A stretch of 64,000 nucleotides of DNA from Kistimonas sp. bin40 (GTDB lineage: Bacteria; Pseudomonadota; Gammaproteobacteria; Pseudomonadales; Endozoicomonadaceae), in NCBI GenBank assembly GCA_002238585.1, contig MPMQ01000008.1:1-64000 (forward strand). Reading direction: 5' to 3'. The notes under the pieces are model-generated. The model was not told the origin of the DNA. It saw only the letters and a list, made by a program, of their open reading frames with translations, and did no database searches. Positions 18,652 through 27,531 of this stretch are shown in pieces. Made by a program: the position numbers and the translations under genes. The stretch's first letter is position 1; each line of letters begins with the position of its first letter.

Positions 18652-18712
18652 GCAAAGGCCGGTTGATGCCTGTTTTGTTCTCGTTGTCTGAGGAGGAGAC
18701 AGCGGCATCCAG

Positions 18713-18742
18713 CCGGGGACAGGTTCAAGGACCTGTTCCCGG
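18713..18742 (+). terminator. Strong hairpin after the Gln-rich orphan
   Basis: CCGGGGACAGGT pairs with ACCTGTTCCCGG (12 bp with one G-T pair) around a 6-base loop. No T-run follows, so it may be a processing signal or a factor-dependent terminator instead. Confidence 0.45.
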
Positions 18743-18929
18743 CCGTCTGCTGATGCTGATCAATATGCAGCCTGAATGGGTACGCAGCTTGATTTGCTGT
18801 CCTGTTGGCTGCATCCTCTGCACCCCGTTTTGCTGTAACAGACTTCCAGGACTGCGAGCTGGTCGCGGAACCGGAAGCTTCTTGTAAAGAGCGGCGCAAA
18901 TCCAGGACTGAGGAAGGCGTAAAGGCAGC

Positions 18930-20474
18930 ATGAGCAGCGTGACACTGATACGTGCGGACGATCTTGTGCAGAGCGTCGCTGACGCACTGCAGTTTATTTC
19001 CTGTTACCACCCTGTAGATTTCATCCAGAGCCTGCATAAAGCCTGGCAGCGGGAAGAATCGCCTGCTGCGCGCGATGCCATGGCCCAGATTCTGATCAAC
19101 TCCCGGATGTGTGCCATGGGGCAGCGCCCTATTTGTCAGGATACGGGTATTGTGGTCCTGTTCGCCGAAGTTGGCATGCAGACCCGGATCGACACGGACC
19201 TGGGACTCGAAGACCTGATCAACGAAGGTGTTCGTCAGGCCTACACGCACCCGGACAACATTCTGAGGGCTTCCATTCTGTCGGACCCGGCCGGACAGCG
19301 GCGCAATACGGGTGACAATACCCCGGCTGTGATTCATGTCCGGCTGGTACCTGGAAACACCATTGATATACGGGTTGCCGCCAAAGGAGGGGGCTCCGAG
19401 AACAAGGCCCGGCTGGCGATGCTCAACCCTTCTGACAGTGTGCGGGACTGGGTGCTGGCCACAGTTCCTGGCATGGGCGCCGGCTGGTGCCCACCCGGCA
19501 TGCTGGGCATAGGCATTGGTGGCACGGCCGAGAAAGCGGCCTTGCTGGCCAAGGAGTCGCTGATGGATCCGATTGACATCCATGAGCTGGCGCAACGCGG
19601 TCCGGCCAATCGTATTGAAGAATTGCGGCTCGAACTTTTTGAAGAGGTGAACAGGCTGGGCATTGGGGCCCAGGGGCTGGGGGGGTTGTCTACGGTCCTT
19701 GACGTCAAAATAAAGGACTACCCTACCCATGCCGCTTCACTACCGGTGGCACTGATCCCCAATTGCGCCGCCACCCGCCACACCCATTTTACGCTGGACG
19801 GTACGGGTCCTGCCGCTGTCACGCCTCCCCGTCTCGAAGACTACCCCGAGATTGCCCAGAGCCATGATGACTCTGTTCGTCGTGTTGATCTCAACACAGT
19901 GAGCCGGGAGGAGATGGCCCAGTGGAAGCCGGGCGATACCCTGTTGCTCAATGGCAGCATGCTGACAGGCAGGGATGCAGCCCACAAGAGACTGATAGAT
20001 TTGCTCAACCGGGGAGAACCGCTGCCGGTGAGTCTTGAAAACCGGTTTATCTACTACGTTGGCCCTGTGGATCCCGTTCGCGATGAGGTGGTGGGTCCGG
20101 CAGGTCCTACAACGGCGACACGCATGGACAGGTTCACCCGGACGCTGCTGGAGCAGGCCGGACTGGTCGGAATGATTGGCAAGGCCGAACGTGGTGCGGC
20201 GGCCATAGAAGCCATCAAGGATAACAAGGCGGTGTACCTGATGGCCGTTGGCGGTGCTGCCTACCTGGTCTCCCAGGCGATTCGCAAGGCAGAAGTGGTG
20301 GCCTTTCCTGAGCTGGGTATGGAGGCTGTCTACGAGTTCGAAGTCGAAGACATGCCGGTGACTGTTGCCGTGGATAGCCAGGGGCAGTCCATACACACAA
20401 CGGGGCCTGCACTCTGGCGTGCCAAAATAGCACAAATGAGCCCTGACCCCGTCAAGATCACAAGCCAATCCTGA
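18930..20474 (+). CDS. fumA: Class I (4Fe-4S) fumarate hydratase
   Basis: 514 residues; interconverts fumarate and malate in the TCA cycle. This is the oxygen-sensitive iron-sulfur type, with an alpha part (about 1-330) and a beta part (about 340-505). Seen: MGQRPICQDTGIVVLF with a cluster-ligand Cys, GDNTPAVIHVRLVPG, AAKGGGSENKARLAML, WCPPGMLGIGIGGTAEKAALLAKESL, and PNCAATRHTHFTLDG with another candidate ligand. In the beta part, LLNGSMLTGRDAAHKR, YYVGPVDPVRDEVVGPAGPTTATRMD and MIGKAERG are typical. Length fits two-domain class I enzymes. It appears monocistronic; the next gene starts 38 bases downstream and could be cotranscribed. Confidence 0.96.
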   Translation: MSSVTLIRADDLVQSVADALQFISCYHPVDFIQSLHKAWQREESPAARDAMAQILINSRMCAMGQRPICQDTGIVVLFAEVGMQTRIDTDLGLEDLINEGVRQAYTHPDNILRASILSDPAGQRRNTGDNTPAVIHVRLVPGNTIDIRVAAKGGGSENKARLAMLNPSDSVRDWVLATVPGMGAGWCPPGMLGIGIGGTAEKAALLAKESLMDPIDIHELAQRGPANRIEELRLELFEEVNRLGIGAQGLGGLSTVLDVKIKDYPTHAASLPVALIPNCAATRHTHFTLDGTGPAAVTPPRLEDYPEIAQSHDDSVRRVDLNTVSREEMAQWKPGDTLLLNGSMLTGRDAAHKRLIDLLNRGEPLPVSLENRFIYYVGPVDPVRDEVVGPAGPTTATRMDRFTRTLLEQAGLVGMIGKAERGAAAIEAIKDNKAVYLMAVGGAAYLVSQAIRKAEVVAFPELGMEAVYEFEVEDMPVTVAVDSQGQSIHTTGPALWRAKIAQMSPDPVKITSQS

Positions 20475-20511
20475 CTGACAGCCGCTCCCCTTTCAGAAGA
20501 TAAAAAAGACC

Positions 20512-21156
20512 ATGAATGCTTCACTGTCCTTGTTGCGCATGGCAGCCCTGGTGCTGCTCACCCTGCTGCCGCCCGGCATCAGTCAGGCTCAAGAGGCCCG
20601 GGAACTGGCGGGGGTGACAATCCAGCCCGGCAATTCTGTGCCACAAGCTCAAGGCTTGACCCTGCGGGGGGCTGGCATACGCTCCCGCTTTCATGTGCTC
20701 AAGCTTTATGTTGCTGCTCTCTACACTGCCAGGCCCTGCGCTACAGCAGCCGAGGTTCTCGATGGGCGCCAGGCGGCAGCCGTCCGTCTGGAGATTGTTT
20801 CCCGTCTGGTGGGCGCAGATCGTATGGCTGCTGCTGTCGAAAAAGGTTTCCGGCAGGCAACCCAGGCAAACACCGCATCCCTGCAGCCGCGCCTGGACAA
20901 GCTGGTGGCTGCAATCAGAAGCCAGCCAATCAGGCGGGGGCAGGTTTTCACTTTTGTGGGCCAGCCGGGTACCGGCGTCACCGTCTTCAGAAACGGCACA
21001 AAGCTTGTCCAGCTGGAAGGTGATGACTTCCGTCGCACCTTGTTCGCCGTCTGGCTGGGCAATCATCCCGTGGATGCCGACCTGAAAAAGGCTCTGCTCG
21101 CAAAGCACGAGACCTGCAGCGCCGGGCTCAGCACTGCTCGCGCCACCGGACCTTGA
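20512..21156 (+). CDS. Exported chalcone-isomerase-like protein
   Basis: 214 residues. A signal peptide is clear: hydrophobic LLRMAALVLLTLLPPGIS and a probable cleavage after SQA at about residue 26. The mature part matches the bacterial chalcone isomerase-like domain: AGVTIQPGN, LTLRGAGIRSRFHVLKLYVAALYT, then VRLEIVSRLVGADRMAAAVEKGF and VFTFVGQPGTGVTVFRNGTKLVQLEGDDFRRTLFAVWLGNHPVDADLKKALL. In bacteria these small periplasmic proteins have no flavonoid role and probably bind fatty acids or similar ligands. The ATG lies 38 bases after fumarase. Confidence 0.85.
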   Translation: MNASLSLLRMAALVLLTLLPPGISQAQEARELAGVTIQPGNSVPQAQGLTLRGAGIRSRFHVLKLYVAALYTARPCATAAEVLDGRQAAAVRLEIVSRLVGADRMAAAVEKGFRQATQANTASLQPRLDKLVAAIRSQPIRRGQVFTFVGQPGTGVTVFRNGTKLVQLEGDDFRRTLFAVWLGNHPVDADLKKALLAKHETCSAGLSTARATGP

Positions 21157-21360
21157 AGGAACACCACGCCGGCTCCCAGTCGAGCCGGAACCCGGAGCAC
21201 AACGGACTTCAAGGCAAGCACGACACGCTGGCGTGCGATCAGGTCAGGCACCGGGCAAAGCCTGCGTCCCGGGACAGGGAGTCCCCGCCAGGATCTGCTG
21301 AACCATTCTGGCCCGACAGCGCGACTCGACCTTACAAAACCGGACGGCGGGGCCCCACCT

Positions 21361-22247
21361 TTACCAAGGCGTAACGCCATAAATCTTGTGACCCAGATCG
21401 GTCAGATTTTCTGGCGTTACTCGCAGTGACTGTATGTGTGCATGGGCTGTTTTGCGCAAGCCTGCCGCGTGGTCAAAGGCCCCGGTTCCGCTACGCAGCG
21501 CCTCACAGCGTTTCTCCCGCAGCTGCTCATCAGCCGAGGCCGGCATGAAACTGATCATGGCCAGCACCCGTTCCCTGGCTTTTGAACTGGTGGTGGGAAC
21601 AGCGTTGAAGCGCGAATGTGTCAACCGGGAGTCCCAGATCACCATTTCCCCCTCGTTCAGGCGAACGGCTCGCAGGGCATCACGACGAGCCGGCAGGTCA
21701 TCACCCTGATATTCAACGTAACCCTGCCTGTCATCCGACCAGGCCCGGTATTGACCAAAAGACCGGTGCGAACGCGGAATCACACCCAGCATGCCTGTGC
21801 TTTCATCACAGTCTTTCAAGGCCAGCAGGCCCGGGTTGAGCAGAATTGCGGCTGTGTGTGCGGATTCTGATCCACATGCAAAGGCAGAGGCGTCTCCCTG
21901 TTATGTTCTGTCATGTAGATAAAACGGTCGAAAACAACCCAGAGCTCCTGGCAGCCCCAAAGAATGGAAAAGGTTTTTACCAGATCAGGATTCTGCCTCA
22001 GCTGAGCCAGCGCATCATCGTGATACAGCTCAAAGAACCCCTGTATGCTGGCCTCGGGACACACATCAATCTGCCTGCGAACAAGATCAACCGCATTTTT
22101 CCGGGCATTGGTCGTCGAGACGTTCTTGACCACAATAAAGCCTTCCTCAACGAAAGCCTTCTTGATAGCGGCCGCGCTGTCAGATCCCGGATCACAAACA
22201 ACATGCTCGGTGTAAGCAACGGCGGGTGTCAGGGCTGTGTTCATCAC
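21361..22247 (-). pseudogene. Phytanoyl-CoA dioxygenase-like enzyme, one-base frameshift
   Basis: The Fe(II)/2-oxoglutarate oxygenase fold is split over two frames. The first (22247 to 21816) has KAFVEEGFIVVKN and LHVDQNP, supplying the HxD iron ligands. The second (21819 to 21361) has GMLGVIPRSHR and VIWDSRLTHSRFN, supplying the second His. Near 21828 the text reads acccgggcctg; one extra base (acccagggcctg) would join the parts as STQGLLALKDC, matching the QGLLAL expected in this family. Joined length would be about 295 residues. It lies 53 bases downstream of the 1443-residue gene on the same strand, so it is probably its operon partner, hydroxylating the same product. A sequencing error is possible. 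Confidence 0.8.
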
Positions 22248-22300
22248 TTCTCTGTTAAACTCCGTAAAAAAATGGGTTTGGTTCGTTTGCCGCGAATGCT

Positions 22301-25300
22301 TTATTTGGCATGTGCGGGATCCTGGTTATGAATCCACTGCAGGATTTCATCGGTAGCGGCTCTCCCCCCTCCACGAGAAAACCGTTCAGCAAGGGCCGAC
22401 AGGGCCAGGGTTTCCTTGCCTTCCAGCTGCTGCCTGGCTTGAGTAAGGCGCTGACACAAAACTTTTTGTGCGCCAGTGTCATGAGCCATTCTGTTTATCC
22501 TGTTGGCTATCAGTTTCAAAACTCCCTTCTGCTCCGAGAAATAATCAACAGGCTCTTCGTCATGCAATATGTCATGCCAATCGATATGAGCATCGGTCAT
22601 GTTGTACCTCTGCAACAGCCGGAGTTGCTGCCCCTGACTGTCATTGGCAGGTGGCAACCAGATGACCTTCTTCTTCAGGGTTGATGCCTCAAAAATATTT
22701 CCCAGTCCTGGCGTCATAATGGCAACATCAGATTGCTGAAGAAGGTTCTGCACTTCCAGAGGCCTGAGCGTCTTCACATCGAACTCCTTCGATGCCATGT
22801 CCAGGTCGCGACTGCCGAGGTAGTGCGTCTGTCGATAATGGCGCCTGAGAGTTCTGTCCACACAGCCCATAATCACGGTCGCATACTTGAACAGTGCTTC
22901 AGACGGGGTAAACGGATTTTTCAGTCCGCCGGTATTGACCAGAAGATCTGTGCATTCTGTATTTTCACGATACGCCTGGAAGCCGGATATCAGGGGCGGG
23001 ACAACGGCAATAGCGCTGGGAAACAGCTCCCGTGCTATTTTGATCCGGTCTTCAACCATCAAAAAATTCTGTGCCAGATACAGGTCAGCCCTGGTAATGG
23101 CGGCAGGAATCCTGTCCCAATACCAGGTCAATGGATCGTAAATGACCACACGCAGTCCCTGCTCTTTTGCCAAATCAGCTATTTCAAAATTCGAAGCCGT
23201 AATCAGAATGTCATATTGGCGGAGATGAAAGGCATAGGCAGCTTTACGGGCAGCCTCCCGGTCCTGTCCCTCATCCGGCTCTATCACTGAGCAATCAATA
23301 ACTGCGTCATAGGGATATTTTCTCTGTATGTCGAGGGTATGTTGCTCGCCGATGTAAGCAACATGCGACGCGTGCTCCCGCAAATGAGAAAACACCTCAG
23401 CGGTAGCTGCCGAGGGCCCAAATCCAAAGGGCTCCGCATTGAGCACAATCTTTTTGTCTGTGCGCAGCTGAGTGATGGGGAGTGGATGCAGGAAGCTTTG
23501 CACCAAATTGCCAGGAAGCCAGCGTTTGTAGCTACTGAACAGCCTGTTGGCAAAATCATTATTGCTTCGCTTCAATTCCTCATTGGTGGACAACAGTTCT
23601 GCGGGAGCCCCATGGCGAGCACAGTGTCTCGCCCTTGCTCTCTCCCAGGTGGATATGTCTTTACCCACTACAGCAGACAGGTTCGTCTTTTCAGGATTAA
23701 ACTTCTTACCATATTGGACTCCAAGTTTGGCATTGGATACAGAACTCAGATTTCGCACTTCCAGAAATGAAAAGGCAGCTTCCATGGATCCGGCCACAGG
23801 TTTTGCAACAATATCTATCTCTGCTGTGAGCGGCGATCCATCCTCTTTTGACAGCGAAACATCACTCGCATTTCTCAACAACATCTCAACATGAAGTTTA
23901 TAAAGAATACTTCTGGTTTCTGCTTCCAATTGGTCAAACAGACGCTGCATATCCCGTATTTCTCGCGCTCCCAGATTTTCCGGGGTTTCAAGAACATCCC
24001 TTTTCTCTCCCTGACCATCTCCAAACCTTACCTGGTAGCTCTCTATAATTCGACCTTCCCGATCTTTGAGGTAGCGGTGAATCAAACGAACCTCATGGGA
24101 ATAACCTGGCTCAAGGAATTCCTGAATCTCATCATGACTACCAAAAGGAATGCCTCTCTCGGTCAAGAATTCAGCTACCCGAGAAATATTCTCTCTCGTG
24201 GGCGCAATATACTTCTGGATCACCACCCCCCTTTTAATAACATCCGGATGATCTTTTCCTGAGAGGACAGCTTCCTTGATGGAAAGCGGAATTTTGTCAA
24301 GGTCTGGTATCGCAAACTTATACTCAGCATGGCGTCTATGGCGCAGCCTTCTCGCTGTGACTGACAAGCTCTCCGGGACCTGCCCATTCACAGCTGCCGC
24401 AGCGGAAACATTTTTCTTCCTGTCAGCAAGCAGGCTGTTGAAAGCCTGCATGATGGCCCCTTTTGCGTCACCGCGAAGCAGAACATCCCTGTCATTCCTG
24501 ATGTTGCAGGAGAACCTGTCCAGGTTTGCAACAAAGTAGCGCAGACCTTGTGCCGTCAAATCCGGCGTGGTGACGCCAAACTGATTGTCCCCAATGACCT
24601 TGGCATTGAGTTGTTGTTCGTACAGCCGCAAGGGTATGGCATAAACAGGCTTGGCAAGATGCATGGCTTCTGAAAGAAGAGTGTGACCGGCTGTGGAGAT
24701 CACCCCCCGGGACCGGATCAAAAAGGCATCGAAACGCGCATCGCCATGGGGATAAAACTTCATGGTCCGGCAGTCTTGCGGCAGCGAACACCCCCTGGGC
24801 AGGAATGTATCGACCCTGTACCCGTCCGGTGTATGTTTGCGCAGCGTATCTATCCAGTTCCCGATTGGCAGCTCGGACCAGGACTGGGAAGTAATGTAAA
24901 AAAGAAGTGCTGGCGGGCTCGGGTCCGTTTCGTCCAGACTCCTGGCAGCTTCACAGATAGTTGATCGCAAAACGGGCGGGAGAATGGTGACCTTGTGGTT
25001 GTAACCTCTGTCACTTCCAGCCTCGCCTCCGGCTGGCTCCTTGTTCCGTACTTTGAAAAAAGAAAGTGCCAGCCTTTCTTCTGCGTGGGGAAAGAACAGG
25101 GACAGCCGCTCCTGCTCATCCTTGAAAGAAGTCCCTGCCAGCTCTTCAGGAAGGTCTCCGGTCAAAAACTTGCTCTGCTGATCAAGAGTCACCAACGGAG
25201 CCTGCTTGCTGTAGGCGTATTGAGCGGCGACCTGTTCATAGTCACTGATCACCAGGTCGGGCGTGCCAAAATGCTTTTCAGCAACGGCCATAGCGGCGAA

Positions 25301-26632
25301 GTTGGTACCCATGAAACCTGAAGCATTGTTCTGGCTCAGGCGACCGCTGGCTTCGAAGTCCAGGCCCTTGCTGTGACCGGGTATGTAGGGGTTGTTCACC
25401 TCGCAGATGACAATGTCCTGATAGCGGCTCTTTTCCCTGGTGAAATACTCAAGTGCCTGCCCATAGGTGAAAACAACAATCTGATGGCCGTTTTTCATCA
25501 GTTCATGAAGACCTGGCAACTGTCTGCTCAGATGGCCATTGCCTATTCCGCATATACCAAAAAGGATTTTTTTGCCGCAGGCCGGGGCGAGAGGACGGTC
25601 GGGAACAAAGACAGTCGGCATTATCGCCTGGTACACGTCATACAGGCTGCCATGAACGCGCCGTACAACCGCTGTCTGCAGGTATTTTTTCAGACTTTCA
25701 CCGAGGTGCGCCTTGCTGTCACGGGGGACTGTTCCATCCAGCAGACAGTCATGCTTTCCTACAAGAATGTCTTCGCGCTGCTTATCCAGAAACAAGGGAA
25801 ACAGCTGATGCCTGGCACTGTCTGCATCCAGAGGGGTTTCAAGCGGTTTGTCATTCAGCGCGACCAGATAGATACCATTGACATCCACCTCATCACTCTC
25901 GGCGTAATGCGCTGCCGGGAGGCGAAATACAGTGCGATCCCCGGCCAGAGTCTCCCCTTGTTTGTCAATTCCCTGCCACCTGGGCATGTCGCCATGGCGA
26001 ACCGACAAGGTTTGCGTACCGGCAATGGCTTTAAGCTGCCCGTCTGGTGTAAATCGGACCAAGGTTTTGTCGGCCGAAAATATATGCCTGTCATCGTACT
26101 GCAGCTGTTGTCTGGCATGCTCCATCACCAGGGAGGTTTTTCCGGAGCCGGAAGGACCCGCCAGCAAGTAATAGCCACGCTCGGACGAGCCGATGCAGGC
26201 GGCATGAACCGGATAGCGATTCTGTCTCAGCCATTGCGCCCGACAGGCTCCATAAAGAAGGTGAGGAAGGGTGCCCGGGAAAATATCAGCCACAGGCGCA
26301 TCTACGTGAACCTCACCAGGCTCTTGTCGGATAGTCGCCCTGGCCCCGTCTGATGTGTGTCTTACAGTGACCAGGGTGTTTTCTGAAGGAGTCGGGACTG
26401 GCTTGAACCCCGGGAGATGGGCGGAAAGATGCTGGATATGACGCGATTGAAGATCCAGTTGTTCGGTTGTCGTGAATCTGAGTCCTTGCCGCTGCCCTAC
26501 AAGCCATGACCAGCTTTTGACATCAGGCATCAAGGTCAGTGTCCGTGATGCAGATTCCTGCCCGGACGCAGCCGGATCTACAGAGGAGCAGGGATGCCGG
26601 GTTGCAACACCCGATGCAGTTTCGTTAATCAC
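22301..26632 (-). CDS. Fused HprK-like kinase and double GT-B glycosyltransferase-like protein
   Basis: 1443 residues from a GTG with AGAGGA seven bases upstream. Residues about 50-345 resemble HprK-related kinases: RYPVHAACIGS, then P-loop GPSGSGKT (159-166). A GT-B-like half begins at 354 (KKILFGICGIGNGHLSR), resembling MurG/UGT-type N-terminal glycine loops, and continues to about 750 with VISTAGHTLLSEAMHLAKPVYAIP, the donor-site segment. Residues about 770-1050 are unassigned and mixed alpha/beta. A second GT-B-like half spans 1060-1443 (NAEPFGFGPSAATAEVFSHL, then VAIMTPGLGNIFEASTLKKKVIWLPP). HprK-like kinases occur in some lasso peptide clusters, so a role in a modified peptide or small molecule is plausible but unproven. 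The stretch encoding residues about 780-910 (23.9-24.3 kb) is clearly more AT-rich than its surroundings, hinting at transfer. Confidence 0.75.
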   Translation of the reverse strand: MINETASGVATRHPCSSVDPAASGQESASRTLTLMPDVKSWSWLVGQRQGLRFTTTEQLDLQSRHIQHLSAHLPGFKPVPTPSENTLVTVRHTSDGARATIRQEPGEVHVDAPVADIFPGTLPHLLYGACRAQWLRQNRYPVHAACIGSSERGYYLLAGPSGSGKTSLVMEHARQQLQYDDRHIFSADKTLVRFTPDGQLKAIAGTQTLSVRHGDMPRWQGIDKQGETLAGDRTVFRLPAAHYAESDEVDVNGIYLVALNDKPLETPLDADSARHQLFPLFLDKQREDILVGKHDCLLDGTVPRDSKAHLGESLKKYLQTAVVRRVHGSLYDVYQAIMPTVFVPDRPLAPACGKKILFGICGIGNGHLSRQLPGLHELMKNGHQIVVFTYGQALEYFTREKSRYQDIVICEVNNPYIPGHSKGLDFEASGRLSQNNASGFMGTNFAAMAVAEKHFGTPDLVISDYEQVAAQYAYSKQAPLVTLDQQSKFLTGDLPEELAGTSFKDEQERLSLFFPHAEERLALSFFKVRNKEPAGGEAGSDRGYNHKVTILPPVLRSTICEAARSLDETDPSPPALLFYITSQSWSELPIGNWIDTLRKHTPDGYRVDTFLPRGCSLPQDCRTMKFYPHGDARFDAFLIRSRGVISTAGHTLLSEAMHLAKPVYAIPLRLYEQQLNAKVIGDNQFGVTTPDLTAQGLRYFVANLDRFSCNIRNDRDVLLRGDAKGAIMQAFNSLLADRKKNVSAAAAVNGQVPESLSVTARRLRHRRHAEYKFAIPDLDKIPLSIKEAVLSGKDHPDVIKRGVVIQKYIAPTRENISRVAEFLTERGIPFGSHDEIQEFLEPGYSHEVRLIHRYLKDREGRIIESYQVRFGDGQGEKRDVLETPENLGAREIRDMQRLFDQLEAETRSILYKLHVEMLLRNASDVSLSKEDGSPLTAEIDIVAKPVAGSMEAAFSFLEVRNLSSVSNAKLGVQYGKKFNPEKTNLSAVVGKDISTWERARARHCARHGAPAELLSTNEELKRSNNDFANRLFSSYKRWLPGNLVQSFLHPLPITQLRTDKKIVLNAEPFGFGPSAATAEVFSHLREHASHVAYIGEQHTLDIQRKYPYDAVIDCSVIEPDEGQDREAARKAAYAFHLRQYDILITASNFEIADLAKEQGLRVVIYDPLTWYWDRIPAAITRADLYLAQNFLMVEDRIKIARELFPSAIAVVPPLISGFQAYRENTECTDLLVNTGGLKNPFTPSEALFKYATVIMGCVDRTLRRHYRQTHYLGSRDLDMASKEFDVKTLRPLEVQNLLQQSDVAIMTPGLGNIFEASTLKKKVIWLPPANDSQGQQLRLLQRYNMTDAHIDWHDILHDEEPVDYFSEQKGVLKLIANRINRMAHDTGAQKVLCQRLTQARQQLEGKETLALSALAERFSRGGGRAATDEILQWIHNQDPAHAK

Positions 26633-27531
26633 TATTTTTTCCTCTTCACTAAATTCTCACCAAGTCCAGGGCTCTGCGCACTTGCTCCCGGGTCACCAGA
26701 TACGTATTGCTATCTTTTTGATCTCTATCTCTTTGTTTTCTGAGGGCCGTGCGCCAGTGCACACGAGCGGCACCCCCCCGCTGCTGGTGGACGGCCACTA
26801 TTGGGTTCTCTTGGGAAATGGGCCACGAGAAAGGGAAATCCAATCAGCAGTTGCCCATGTTCTGACACTGTTAAAAACAGGAAGTTCAAAGTGACTCGCC
26901 GTCTGGCTGTTAAAGCCGCATGCCATTGACAAGATCCCCAGGCAGCGCCTGCCGCTGCCCTATTTCACGGTCTGGTCACCGCTTGAGAGACGACAGCTGG
27001 TCCACAGCTCGCAAGGCAGCAGTTTCCTTTGCTTTGGCAATTGCTGACACCCGGCTCAAGCCGTTCCCGCCCGGCACTGGGCACCAATAACACCGGGACC
27101 TGGGTGAGAGAAAACCACGGGATTACAGATACGGCCGAGTCTGGAAGAAGCACGCAACAGGGCTTTGTTCAGGCTGGCCACACAGCTCTTTTCATCCAGC
27201 CCATACAGCCTGACCCCGTGCGGGAATGGGGCTCAGAACCGCTATGGGGTGATGACGTCTGCCATGGATCTGGCAGTCAGTCCATTTGCTGTAAATCTGG
27301 GCTTCAGGATACATTTTGGAGATCAACATGTTCGAAAGTCCGAACGGGGGGGAAGCCTGATGGACAACGAGAGCACCGGTCACCGCCAGGCATGCACCGG
27401 AACTTACCGCCTCTTTCGTGACTCAAACATGGAAAGAGCCTGGCTTGCCCATCTGCCATGAAGACAGGATTCAGTGCCATTGCACCGCCAGCTCCAGGGA
27501 AGAGCCTGACAAATAGAACAAGGAGTAGGAC
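26633..27531. other. Divergent 0.9-kb region upstream of the glycosyltransferase fusion and giant gene A
   Basis: No gene here is convincing. The leftmost 120 bases are AT-rich (ttgctatctttttgatctc) and probably hold the promoter of the leftward fusion gene. The right part (27276-27531) is homologous to the leader of giant gene B and is annotated separately. Several open frames of 60-130 codons exist, without ribosome binding sites or recognisable products. Confidence 0.5.
27276..27531 (+). promoter_or_regulatory. Leader of giant gene A, duplicated before gene B
   Basis: About 256 bases match the 257 bases before gene B (35806-36062). Similarity is strong over the last 141 bases (from catgc at 27391) and weaker before that. 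The ribosome binding site aaggag lies six bases before the ATG at 27532. Conservation of untranslated sequence between paralogues suggests promoter or leader function. A TTGCCC / GATTCA pair with a 17-base spacer lies at a plausible place and is TTGTCT / AATTCA in B, but the match to sigma-70 consensus is weak. Confidence 0.5.

Noticed and set aside
26649-26843. Small minus-strand frame just upstream of the glycosyltransferase fusion, considered as a precursor peptide
   Set aside because: It starts at TTG without a ribosome binding site, and its Arg/Gln-rich sequence resembles no known leader peptide.
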